Shown in pieces: positions 1 to 14,960 of a DNA stretch of 64,000 bases. The translations under genes and the position numbers were made by a program. How positions within the stretch are numbered: position 1 is the first letter of the stretch; each line of letters opens with the position of its first letter. The stretch is taken from assembly GCA_000181795.3 (NCBI GenBank), contig CM012953.1, positions 7,240,034 to 7,304,033 on the forward strand, read 5' to 3'. The DNA comes from Trichinella spiralis. Lineage: Eukaryota > Nematoda > Enoplea > Trichinellida > Trichinellidae. The notes below the pieces were generated by a model. The model was given only the letters and a program-made list of their open reading frames with translations, was not told the DNA's origin and did no database searches.

Positions 1-62
1 CACGATCATCAAAGAAAATAAATTTTTGTTTTTTTTCAAATTAACATCAATAAATAAAATAC

Positions 63-1118
63 CGGCGATGATTAATTTCGGTTTAAATAGCAAAGCAGTT
101 TGACGCAGCTCATCATAATCAATCAGTCCAGTTTCAGGATTCACTTTGTAAGGCATAGATTCGAAAAATAACGACGTTGCTGAAATTTTCTTTTTTTCCG
201 TGTAAAATCTGTCCGTGTGTATGATTGAATTGCTTTTTTGTAAAAAATAACACAAATTACAAATAAACAATTTCACCACCCGTGAGTCAAATGACCACCG
301 TCCGGCAAATCCAATCCCATCAGTCTTCCGTGCGGTCCGAGAATTGCCGTGTAAACTGCAAAATTTGCCGGACTTCCAGAATATGGTTGCACATTCACAT
401 CCCACTCATTTGGATCAAGACGGAACAAGTCCAGTGCTCTTCTCTGGCAAAGCAACTCCATCTCATCAATAAATTCATTTCCCCCATAATACCTACAGCA
501 AACAATTGTTTTTTAAATTGTTGAACTTGATTTTAATTTTTACGTTTTGACAGTACTACAGCACGAAAATGTTTTCGTTTTTTGAATAAAATGCATTTAT
601 TTAAGTTTATATTTAAACTCGACTTAAATAAAAATTCCAACGAGTTGGAATTTTCTCTTCTGTGTACAACTTTGGAGCGTTCAAGTGGTTCGCACATGCT
701 TGCTTTTCAAACAATTCAAAAATTGCAAATATGCAAAGTGTAAAACGATTCTGATTATGAATAAAAAAATTACCTCGCTTTTGGATAACCCTCGGCGTAT
801 TTATTATGCAAAGAACAGCTCAAAGCTTCGAGAACGGCTCTGCTTGGAAAATTTTCACTCGCAATTAATTCAATACCTTCAATTTGACGTCGTTTTTCCT
901 ACATAAAATATTTCGACCAAATTAATTTTACCATTTAAATTTGCATATAAATCAATGAAAAGAAAATGTACAATTACTTATTTATTTATACATACTTTTT
1001 GCATAATTTGAAACGCTTGTGAATCACAATTTTCAAGTTTATCATTCAAAGTACTTTGATAAGTTGTTGTTGTTGTTGTTGTTGAATATTGTTTAGCATT
1101 CGTTTCTTGAACGTCCAT
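63..1118 (-). CDS. shmt (mel-32 orthologue): Serine hydroxymethyltransferase, N-terminal part (gene runs off left edge)
   Basis: PLP enzyme that interconverts serine plus tetrahydrofolate with glycine plus 5,10-methylene-THF in one-carbon metabolism. Four coding exons are seen: 1118-996, 898-774, 492-280 and 208-63, all with GT-AG borders and matching phases. They give about 161 residues. Diagnostic blocks are [63 protein letters not shown] and [15 protein letters not shown]; each matches the SHMT family without gaps as I recall it. The PLP-lysine block (THKTLRG type) and the C-terminal half lie beyond position 1. The ATG at 1118 gives a 41-residue first exon with a run of seven Thr, six of them encoded by ACA repeats. 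No convincing mitochondrial presequence is seen, so a cytosolic form is likely (inference). A CTAG acceptor-like site lies just upstream of the ATG (near 1125-1128). Confidence 0.95.
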
Positions 1119-4100
1119 GATTGTCTAGATATTTAAAATGTCAAATGAAAATAAATAAATAAATTATAAAAATGAAAATGTAATTTTTTTTCTCAATTCC
1201 ACGCCAAAGGAAAAAACAGCCAAGTAAAACTGGGCATCAAAAACAAAAAGAAAAAAATCATCCACCATCAAAAAAGCAGAAAGCAAATTATGAAATTGCA
1301 CACGAAGAAGCGTCAATAAAATTGTTACCAAATTTTTGACGCCATAATCGAACAAGCGTCGAATATTGAACTTGTAGTACAAGTTTGAGAAATAAGGCAA
1401 AACTACACACGCCTGTTTGTGCATTTCACTGGGTCACCGACAATATCTGAAAATACCCCAGAATTATCGGTAAAACGATTTTTGCTTTAGAATAGCGTCG
1501 AATTCGGTCGAACACTACAAGCAAAGCAAAACAATGCTTGTCATTTTCACATTCCACAAGCAACCAATGCAACTGATAGATTCATCGCAAATAATTTTGA
1601 CAGCTATTGTTTGTTCAAGAAAAATGCAAATGGACCGTCACGCCTCACAATGAATATTACCGTATTTTTAACAAAAAGAAAGTTCAAATACAGTGTAGTG
1701 TAGTGTAGTGTTGTGAATCATCATTTGTCAAAAAATCAATATAATAATTGGCTAAAATTATTGATTACAAGAATGAAAAATTAATTTTTAAATAAAAAAT
1801 AATAAGCAGTAGTGCTTTTTCAATTAAATTCATCAACTTTGAAATTTTTTTCTTCACTTTTGCTTTTTCAATTATTTGAAATTTTTTTTCTTTGCAAAAT
1901 TTCAATCACATTTCAGCTTTTGTGAAATAATTTCACCAGCCGCTACGTAAAGGGTAAATCAATTTGACAAGAGAGCAATGAAAAATTTTCAAAGTTCAAA
2001 TTGCACGACATTTGCAAACTAACGATTTGCTTTTTTGCGCAAAAGTAAGTTTTCACTTTTGAATTGGATAAAAAGAAAAAACTACTGCTAAAAAGCTTTT
2101 CGTCGTGAATAATTTTTAATGGCTGTCCCTTCCTCCCACCCCTTTCGAATGACGTGATCAAGAATTGAAGCTGTATTGATTGGATTTTCTTTTTATCAAA
2201 ATATATAATGCATGCCTTCCTCTCACTGGGAACTAATGAAGCAGTAGCAGCGGTGAAAAAACTGTATACTGTATGAATAGTTATTCAAAAAAAACAAAAG
2301 AAAATAGTTTTTCTCTCTCGAAACAACATTTAAACAGATGAAATGAAAGTTCACGAAAGAAAGGAAACAATAACTTTGTACCTCCGACAATTGAAAAAAA
2401 CTGTTAAATATTTAAATAATAAAAGAAAAGCTTCTGTTAATTATTACACTATTCAACGATAATTTTTTTACCTCGCAGAAATGTTGACAAGCGATGACAA
2501 AAAATTATTTATAACAAAAATTTATCAATTTCTTTCGTAGAATTGACGCAATTCGACAGTTTCGATTTTCATGTACAATTTCTTCGTCAATTGTATTTTT
2601 TTCAAAAGCAAAAAAATGCATTATTTCCTACAAAAAAATAAATATATCATTACTTTTCACGTTGACGTCGACACCAAGCAGCTGTAAACACACATAACAT
2701 ATACACACACAGTTGGATGCTTTGAATGGAAAATTGAAAGCTTCTTCTAATTTGTTCATTGTCTTCAATCAAAGTTGAAATTTGTCAATTTATTGGAAAT
2801 CATTTCCCACTCGTCGCATATGAAAAATTTTGATACAATTTTGAAATTTTTTTCTGGTCATTTTCATACCAGTCGTCGTTAGCTGCTGCTTCACACATTC
2901 GCTAGTTCTCGTTGTAAATGCAATTTCACTAATCACTCTTCCAAAAACATGCAATCACACGAAACTTGAATGAGCAAAAAAAGGAAATAAAAAACAAAAC
3001 ATTTCATCAAGCTTGTTCAATAAAAATATAATTGTCATGTTGTATGAAAATCAAGGGAAATTATAAAATCAGATCCAAGTTCTTCTAACCCCCTCCCTGC
3101 CCCCCCCCCACACACACACACCCTCCTCCCTTCTTTTCCAATTGATCACAAAAGCTTCATCAAAATTGCAAATCCAATTCTTGCTTTGCCAATTTCTTTT
3201 ACATTGCACTTCAATATCACGTCAAATCCGATTCTTCAATCTTCAGCAGAGCAAATTCTACGTCACGTATGAAAAAGAAGATATTAGAAATTAAAATTTT
3301 TATCTGAGCTGTTTGTTGTTTGAAAATGATCGCATGCATGCTTCAGTTGGTTGGTTGGTTGGTTAGCTTCTTCTTCTTCTTCTTTTGCATTCGAAAGCGA
3401 CCATCTGAAAAATGACGTCAACCCAAATTTGCCAATGATTGCAAAATGGCAAAAACTGGCCCACACAACCGGCATCTTATCACTGTGTGCACGTGAGTGT
3501 GTGTGTGTGTGTGCGTATGTGTGGTGTGATCAGCTGTTTATGGCGTGAAAATTTTCAAAACGTCATCATTTGACAAGCAATTATTTTTCTCAAGTGGGTC
3601 TCACTCCAGCTCAACCACATCACAATCAACATCTTATCAATTTATCTGAATCCAGATGAAAAATAAAATCAAGAACAACAACAACAGCCGCTGACTATTT
3701 TCCTTGCCACCATATTTCTCTGTTCCTCTCCAGGACACGTTGTCGATCAAACAAATGACGCAATATAAAAGATGACAATAATATTTCAATGAATATATAT
3801 AAATATATATATTCACTTTCCGCATTATGAAGGAAAAACAAAAACAAAAAAATATAATAATAAAAATACATTAAAACACCATCATAACTGACCATCTTGT
3901 TGGTCGGTAGAAGAAAAAAGTCAACTGAATAATATATTTTTTAACAAACTAAAAATGAAAAATCAAAAATATAATAAAAGTAAAACAAACATATCTTCTT
4001 ATGCTTCTCCATCTTGCACGTATGTGTGCCTGCATGTATATAATACGCATGTGTGTGTGTGTGTGTGTTTGTATGCGTATGTGCGTGCCAGTTGTGTGCA

Positions 4101-4508
4101 ATTACAGGCTCACAATTTCAATAGAACTGAAACCTATCCAAAACTGTCTCATGGCATTTTTTTCACTACGTCACATTTTCATTCATTAAAAAAGAATACA
4201 TATTTTTAAAAAATTATCTTTTTTTCAAACTAAGCGAATTCACAGAGAAAAAAATGAACAAGCGCCTATTCTGTTTAGGCGTTTGCCAAGAAAATGAACA
4301 ATATCAAATTTTGCAGAGTTGTAGTAAAAGAAAAAGAAAAAAAGGGAAAGGGAAACAGTGTACATTATAATATCCAAGCATGCAGAGAGGCATACCTGTA
4401 AATATGTTGTAAAATTCCCCCTCCAATGTCATGCACAACGTAAAGAAACAATGAACGTGCTTGTTATTTCTTCGAATTTTAACTTGTGCGTTAAGCTTCA
4501 ATTAATTT
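1119..4508. other. Intergenic region between SHMT and GSK-3
   Basis: No open frame here resembles a protein. It should hold the SHMT promoter and the GSK-3 3' end. Visible low-complexity tracts are a GTAGT repeat (about 1694-1715), a C-rich tract running into CA repeats (3088-3130), TTGG repeats (about 3347-3364), TG repeats (3497-3513 and 4050-4068) and an AT tract near 3793-3812. Confidence 0.6.
3088..3130. repeat. C-rich tract plus CA microsatellite
   Basis: Several C runs (5, 3 and about 10 C) are followed by a CA repeat and then further CCC runs. On the minus strand this is a G-rich stretch with at least four G-runs, so a G-quadruplex is possible by composition only. Confidence 0.6.
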
Positions 4509-7082
<2,574 letters not shown>

Positions 7083-9420
7083 TTTGACCAACGACAACCA
7101 GCAGCTGTTTAAGAACGTTCAAAAGCATCGCAAGCGCATTTAAACAGCACAATGCACCAACGACAAACAAAGAAAACTTGAACGTTTCCACTGTATCAAC
7201 GAGAATAATCCACGCTCTAAAGATTCTCAAGTTCAAATAAATACATATTGGCATACTGTAAAACTTTTGAACACTACTTTTTAGTTTTTGACAAAACATA
7301 AATTAAAGTAAATTTATCATGTATTTTAAATTTAAATAATAATTATCTCTGCAGAATATGCGATTTTTTGAGAGCTGAATTCAAAATGAATAAAATTTTT
7401 CGAAAAAAACAACTGTTTTCAATAATAGCATGCATTAAAATATTTGATGCCAAAAAGAAATATACATATATATATGCTGACTGATCAGTTTTTTGTAATG
7501 TTAAATTTTTAATCACATGTTCTGGCAAAACCACTTTATTATAATTATCATTTTCTTATCGAAATTTGGTTGTTGTTTTTCTTTAAAAGCTTTTAAAAAG
7601 CCAGAGGTTCCAAATGATTTTTAATACAAAAAAAATTTATTCAATAAAAAACTGTTTATAATTTTACTGCTAATAATACCAGTTAATTTTATGTTTATGA
7701 CAATTTTTGAAGAATTATTAAAATTAGGTAAGGAATGGCATCATGTTTAGGTTGTTAGGCATCATCATCATTTTTAGGTTTTCTGGTTTGAAGGTTTCAG
7801 TTATTACTTTTGATGTTGTTTAGTCATGCTCCACTTAACAAATCAATGAAAAATTTTCAAAGGTCCACTAACAGTTTCAAATATAATCAAAAGCAAATTT
7901 CACTCAAAATTTAAATTTTTTGATTTGAATAAATTCCTAAATAACTATTCGTTTTCAAATAAGTTATTTGAAGTTTTTAAGTTTACATTTTAAACGTGCA
8001 AATTCTGTTGTATTCTATAATTTTAAAACAGCTCTGCATTATTTTATACACAATTTTTTACTTTTAATATATCATCTATACGTTGCATGCATTATCACGG
8101 TTGGGCATAATCAGCAGAATGATTTTTTGCATAATATTTCAGTTTGAGTTGAAAAATGTACTAATAATTTGATTACTCTGAAAACAGCTATGATTGCTTC
8201 AGTTGTTTCGAAATGTAATAAAAATTTACTTTTTTGAAAAGCAGTGCTTGACTTTCTTTAAGTGTCAAATTTTGTCAAATGAAATGTATTAAATGCCCCT
8301 GGAATGTCATGTAATGTTATTTGATTTTTTCAATACTAATTTACTGCTCTAAGTTAATTTAATAAAGTGTTTTTAAAGAAAATCGCATTGCTGCAATGTA
8401 ATGTTTTATAAAAAATTTATATAATGTAAATATGTTCAATAATTTAATTGCTGTTTAATAATTCAATCATAAATGTATTGCGTTATCGATTAACTTGCGT
8501 ACTTCATTTCACTTGAATATTTATTTTAAATTTACAATACTTTTTAAATTAAGTGTCAACGGCATGCAATAAAATTTATTTTAAAAAATGATGAAGCATC
8601 TTTCTATATGTACATTAATTCAGTTTGTGTTTTTAATTACTAAAAAAATGTTTTTTCTTATGATTATCGACAGTGACAAAAATATTGATCAACTGAAAGA
8701 GTTGTATTCATTTTAGCAGTGAAAAGATTGAAATTATTCAGTATTGAATATTATAATGTTTTTAATCAATGAAAAATTTACACTGTTTTATTAGCCTTCT
8801 TATACCGTAACAACAGTTATTATTATTATTACTATCTACAATAAGATAAACATACATTTCACTTAATAAAAAAAATAAAAATCATAGTTCATATTTTTTT
8901 AACTCTTTCAAAAAAATTAATGCAGTTCAGTATAATAACCTTTTCTTTTCTATATTTGCCTTTAAATTTTATTCCTGTATGACTTTTTTCAAACTTTAAA
9001 TTTATTTATAAAACACTTTTTAAAAATTCCTGATTATAAATACAACTTTAAGAAAATTATTGTTCTGTGAATGGAAATTTTTTATAATTTGCTGTTATCG
9101 TTTGTATTTTTCTAAAATAAAATTTATTTTTTAATATGAAAATATGAATAGTTTACATTTAAAAAAATACTAAATTAGCTAAATTTGAAATGTTGAATAC
9201 AAATTGAAAATGATTGTTCATTTCGATTTATCATCAATTGTGTCATTGCACTTTTGTCGAAGTATAACGACAAATTTATAAGCTTCATTTCTACATGTTT
9301 TTTGTTTTTTCTTGAATAAGAAAATCATTTTAATATTATTTGATTCATGATAAAAATTTTGAATGTAAACTTTTGAAAAAAAATGAAATATTGTACAAAT
9401 TTGCAATATATTTCGAGATG
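7083..9420. other. AT-rich upstream region of GSK-3
   Basis: The proximal 200 nt are slightly GC-richer and presumably contain the GSK-3 5' UTR and promoter. The rest is AT-rich, and I see no gene-like open frame, tRNA or repeat array. Confidence 0.5.
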
Positions 9421-9439
9421 ATTGAAATGGAAGAACAAA

Positions 9440-10075
9440 AGGAAGCAAAAAAGGGGAAGGGGGGGGGGTTGTTTATTATTTATTGATGGTATTGGTCAAA
9501 GGCTAATGGAGAGAATTTTCATTTTGGAACTTCACAATTGACAGCTGCTACTACGTTTTGCCTGACACTGAATTTCCAATTTTCCTCATTGTCACCTCAG
9601 ATCGTCGTGCACCGTATGAACATTGAGAACCATTCGACATCACACCTGCTTGTACAAATATTGATCACATCATTCCGGCAATTTGAAATCTCGACATCGA
9701 CGAGTTTAAAATTTGCAAACAAGCAACAAACGGAAAGTATTCAGTTGTAGCTGGCTTCACAGCGTCGTCTCACACCCTGGCACGAACAAACGGTCAGACG
9801 TCAGCTTGATGTTTGTTGAAAAGTTTTGCTTTTGTAGTTAGCAGTGGTCACTTGTTCTGCTGTTCCTCCTTCCTCTTGTTCACTCGGACCGGTCACTGAA
9901 GCACTTTTACTTGTGAAATATTTTTCGTACCAGCGCGGTCACTAGCACTCACTTCCTGCACATAAATTCATTGGCTCTCTACATATTTATTACGCAATGT
10001 CAGAATCATTGCATACTAAATGCCATTCCATTCCCGCTCGCCAGTGGTGCCATTACTCGCTCTCCTATGATAAAA
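9440..10075. promoter_or_regulatory. GC-richer island, candidate promoter or enhancer
   Basis: This stretch is visibly richer in GC than its surroundings. It begins with a purine tract containing a run of ten G (about 9460-9470). It contains GGTCAC at 9846-9851, 9891-9896 and 9937-9942, plus GGTCAG near 9792; these resemble nuclear-receptor half-sites. The open frame inside has no recognisable protein features. A distal promoter, a noncoding first exon or an enhancer of either flanking gene would fit. Inference only. Confidence 0.3.
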
Positions 10076-13000
10076 GTGAGTCAATTTTATTTTACATTTT
10101 ACTTTAATAATATTTTGACGTATTTTATTTAAAATGATTATTGCGTTTGCTCACTGTTGTCTTTTTTGGCACATAATTTTGCATGCTTCATGTAAAATTA
10201 AAAATATAATTAATAATACGAAATTTCAAAAATTCAAGAAAAATAGATGCAAAATAAATGTAATAATTATTATTAACAAGTAAAGTATAATATTTACGAT
10301 CTGTTAATTTATAGTTTAAAAAGTAAAAAATAATGATCCGAAGGTACTTTTTCATTTTTGAAAAATTGAAAAGCAAAAATTGATCAATATTTATATGTGC
10401 GTGTGTGTGCAATTTTTTAAAAATAAAACTAAAAAATTTTTTAATTTTTAAAGTACAAAAATTTTAATTAATTATTAATTTTTTTCAATTTTCATTTTAC
10501 AGTATGAATTCAGTTTGCAAAAGCGAATAATTTATTAATAAAAAAGTAAAAAAAACAATGCGAAAGTTTAATTGCTTACATAAAAGATGTGCATATGATG
10601 ATATTCGGAAATATTTTTCAAATCAATTGTTGATGAAAGAAAGAAAAAATTCATGATGATAAAATGTAGACCATTTTGCAAGTTTGTTGTGCAAGTGTAG
10701 AAATATGCTCTGTAAGTTGAGCTTTTTTTAAAATAAAACGCCTGAAACTTCCTTGTTTTGACTAGACGCTCTTTTGATTTCAGGTGTGCCGGTCAAATTT
10801 TTACTTTTTGCATTTTTTTCTACACTGAACTATAAACTGATTCGTTGTTTCATTTATTTTGTTATCATCTTTTAGTTTAGTTTTTTTTTCTGTATTTTCT
10901 CCTTTGCTTTTAATTATTTCCAAACAGGTTAATTGCAGATTGTCCTTCAAATTACAATGATGCAAATTAACAATTGAATAGGCAAGCACAAAATGTGCAA
11001 AACAATTCTCAACCCCTCACCTCCCTCCTTGCCTCTTCGTTCCTTATTTTTTCAACGGTATGACTGATATCGCACGATTAAAATAAATAAATAAATAAAT
11101 AAATTTTCACTTTATTTTATTTTTAATAATTTCAATTTTAATTTAAACATTTGTTCTTTTTTTAAAAAAGTTATTTCAAATTTTTCGTTTCGTGTTCAAT
11201 TAAAACTATACGCCAAGCATGAAATAATCCATGTTATTTCTTCTTGATCATTTTGCTTAGCTGTCATTCTGTAAACAATTCGAATTCAGTAGTGGGGATT
11301 TATTTGCTCAAAATATATTCTTCACATGAAATTGATTTTATTCTAAAAATTACAAAACATTGATTTATTCATCATTCTTCAGCATGAAAGGGATTCAAAA
11401 ACTTTTTTATTTGTTGACGGACAACAGAAGTGATTTAAAAAAAATTTTTTCCATTGTTTGTTGTTCAAGTCTTCAAATATTGCTTTTTCATCATGTTCGT
11501 AAAGTTGGTCATTCTGTGATACAATTCAATTAAAATTTCTATTGTTTATCACAGATCATCAATTATTACAGTGACTTTATGACGCATTAGCATGTATTAC
11601 AATGTACATAATTTTCGAGTCGACTTACTTTCACAATGAATTAAAAAAATATATATGTTGCATTTATAAAATATATTAAATTTTAAAATCAGTGCAAATA
11701 TTTGCATTTGCTTTGCATCAGTTTTGAGATCGAATGTAATTTCAATGACATACGGTAATTTTAAATTATTCGTTTTCAAAGTAAATTAAAAATAAGACGA
11801 TTAATTCACTCAGCAACAGTTGTAAACAATCATATGCTGATTCCTAGATATATACAGCAGCAGCAGCACAGTATTGTTCTTTTTTCTTCTTTTTGAACTG
11901 AACAATTTCCCTAAACTCACCCAATCACGACAGCATCATTTAAATTTTAGCTTTTGTTTTAATTTTGCACAATCTATCCACAAAAAGTACTATTTCATCT
12001 TTAAATTTTGAAATTTTCAACTCGTCTTCTTAAGATGAAATGTTGATTTTAAAAGTACTATCCTTGCAAAATATTATGCATAAAAAACTGTAATGTTTCT
12101 CAAAATTATCAATCAATTAAACTGACCTGCCAATTGAGGAATTTCAAAGTTCACACTTACCGTAAGCCAGTTGGGAAAGCCTACGAAGGACATTTGAAAA
12201 AGATGGTCGAATATTTAAATATAAATTTTATTTTCAAAAAATGTACTTCTCGTTTACGACCTGTGACGTTGATTGGTGCTGCATTTACAAGCGTGTCAAA
12301 GTCATTTCTGGCATCGGCTGTAAAAACTGTAAACTGCATCGTTTCTGTTGTAATAAACGCAAATAGTCGACTGATGTTTATTCATAAAAATTTTTTTAAT
12401 TATGCATTTTATCAAGCAATAATTATCCAAATTTCTATAAATATATTATAAAAATATTACTGCTCAGCACGGCCCTGAGATTTGCAAGATATATACGGTC
12501 AGTCAGCAGGTTATTTAGTTAGTTAATATCAGGTCAGAAGCGATACTGAATCGACAACAAAGGTCGAGTGATAAAACATGATCATCAGAAGCAAAAATCA
12601 ATTTTGCTGCTTTTGTTTTTGTTTATTTGTTTACAAACTTGTTTTCATCGCTATTCGGTGCAAATAGTTCTGTTTTTTTTGTTTAGTAGAAATAAATTAT
12701 CGAAAGGGATAATTTTAATAATAATGCTTCATCAAGCAAATAAAAAAATTAATATCGTAAATTCTGGATTTTTTGAAATTGCCTTGAAAAGCAAAAAAGA
12801 AGGAATGATAATAATTTTTTACGACGTAATTTGCACAATTTATAGAAAGTCGGTTTTGCAATTGCCCCACAAACGCAGCGATGATTTTATGAATACAGAA
12901 TTGAAGTAATCATTTCTACTGTTCCACAATGAGATAAACGTTAAATGTGAAGCTGGATTTTATGTAAATTTTAATGAAGAATTGAATTTTTTCATTTGTA

Positions 13001-14460
13001 AATCAAGAAAAAAAGTGGGACAATTATTTTTATTTTTTTCTAAAAAAGTAAATCCACTCATTTATTAATAAATAAATTATTAAATTTTCAAAATATTTAA
13101 TTAAACAATCAAACACAATGATTGATGTATTAAAAAAGAAAATCTTATTAACTGAATAGAAATATATAAAATAACGAATGAGCTTAATCAATTAAGCAAT
13201 TAAGCGTATAATTATTTTGATGCTAAGAATTCATAAAATTCATTTCAAGGATCACAACCTGAACTTGTGTCTTGAATGACAGAAACAAGAGGCGTACAGT
13301 ATTTAATATTGGCAAGTTGACCTTTCTGTGATTTATAGGGTTGAAAAACTTTTTTTTCTCAATTTGCATACTGAATTTTTACTTCAACACATTACCAACG
13401 ATGCAATGCCTTGAAAAAAAAGCACTGAACGTTTTAAAAATTAATTTTGTGATACTTTTTCAAATTAACATTAAACATAACAAAATTTCAAAAAGATTGT
13501 AATTTGAAAGAAAATTTTTTAATTTGAAGCAATTTTGAATAAAAACAATTATAGTAAAATGAAAAGATATACAGATAGATTGCTAATTTACATAAATTTC
13601 ACGTAAATAATAAATTAAGTAAATAGTTAGAAAAACTAATTTATTCAAGTCTACTTTAATAATTTAATATTGCATTTTTTCAAGTTAATCCTCTCTGTAC
13701 GTATTATATTTTATCCAAAATTACGCTATTATCATCTTTTGTGCAGTCTGTTGAATGACGTTTTATTACAAATAAATATATATACGTATATGTATATATT
13801 CACACAATAATTGTGAAATTACTTTTCTGCTCTTTGCTTTTGTCTACACAGCAATCCTAAAGCAACATCACGAAATCGAATCAAGGTACACACAGATGTA
13901 ATTAGAAAAAACAAAAAGAATGAAAATTAATTTGCATAATATTAATGTTGTTTTTTCGAATTTTTAAAAAAAAAATATTCAACAAAGCAAATAGAATGAA
14001 AAGAGTTGAACAACAATTTCGAGTATTGCACTTTGCACGGTTTGTTTAAGTGTACAAAACAAAACGTGTAAATTTTTAAAATTCAACTCATGTTCTGTAA
14101 AAAATTGCTGCAATTTGATCATCTGCATTTATTTGATATCTCTTTTTGTATTATCAGTAAATATAAGAATGTAAAAGCGAGAAGCAATTTTTTGAATCAT
14201 TTCACACTAGATCAATTCATAATTCACAAACAGTATTATATATAACGGTATGAAATCTTCTTCTTCACAAATGTTGAAAATATCCAATGTCGATTAAAAC
14301 ATTACTACCAGATAATATCCCCTTGTTGTTGTTGTCATTCGTCATCAGCTGCTGTTTCTTTAGTAAGCTTTTATAATTAATAATAAATAACATTTGTTTA
14401 TTTTTATTTAAGAAAAAAATTTTTTTTTAAATCGAATCAAATGTTTCAAACGTGTGTCGT
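10076..14460. other. AT-rich noncoding stretch
   Basis: There is no coding sequence I can support. Short open frames near 12134-12451 and 12568-12909 rely on non-ATG starts and have low-complexity composition. An AAAT repeat lies near 11079-11102. Confidence 0.5.
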
Positions 14461-14479
14461 GTCATTGTATTATTACGAT

Positions 14480-14960
14480 ATCTTGGTTAAGGTAACAAGA
14501 CTTACTTGTTGTTGTTGTTGATGATGATGATGCTGCTGTTGTTGTCCTAAGTTGACCGTTAGCTGACAACAGGCGACACTTTGTGTATAAGGATTGATCG
14601 TGGCCAGTGATAAGGTGGGCAACGCGCGTCCGGCTAATAACTGGGGTGACGTTGTCTTCTCGGCATGCACGGCGGTCAAGGGGGAAAAGGGGCCGACATA
14701 CTGTTGCTGACCTTCCGCGTGGACAACGAGCCGCCAACATCTTCTCCAACTTGGCATACCTTGTCTACATGCATACTTGTATGCATGTCTGCATACAGGC
14801 AGGCATGCATAAATGCATGTTGTCTTCCAAGTCGGCCTTGACACAAAGGCGCATACACCGCCAGCTCTGCATCTGATGTATCTGTCTGTTTCTGTGCGCA
14901 TGTGTGTGGACAACAATCGCTCCGGTTTTAACAAACACAATTTTCCGTAAAGCGTCCAAC
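14480..14960. other. GC-richer island with triplet repeats and TGCATGCA-like motifs
   Basis: It contains GTT/GAT/GCT triplet repeats (about 14506-14545) and a cluster of near-palindromic GCATGC/TGCATG words between 14765 and 14822. Overlapping frames of up to 155 codons exist on both strands but look like repeat translation (poly-Gln/His/Ser), not a protein. Possibly a regulatory island; no function is shown. Confidence 0.35.

Noticed and set aside
12134-12909. Two open frames of 105 and 113 codons
   Set aside because: Non-ATG starts, low-complexity Lys/Ile/Phe-rich translation and no family resemblance; expected by chance in AT-rich DNA.
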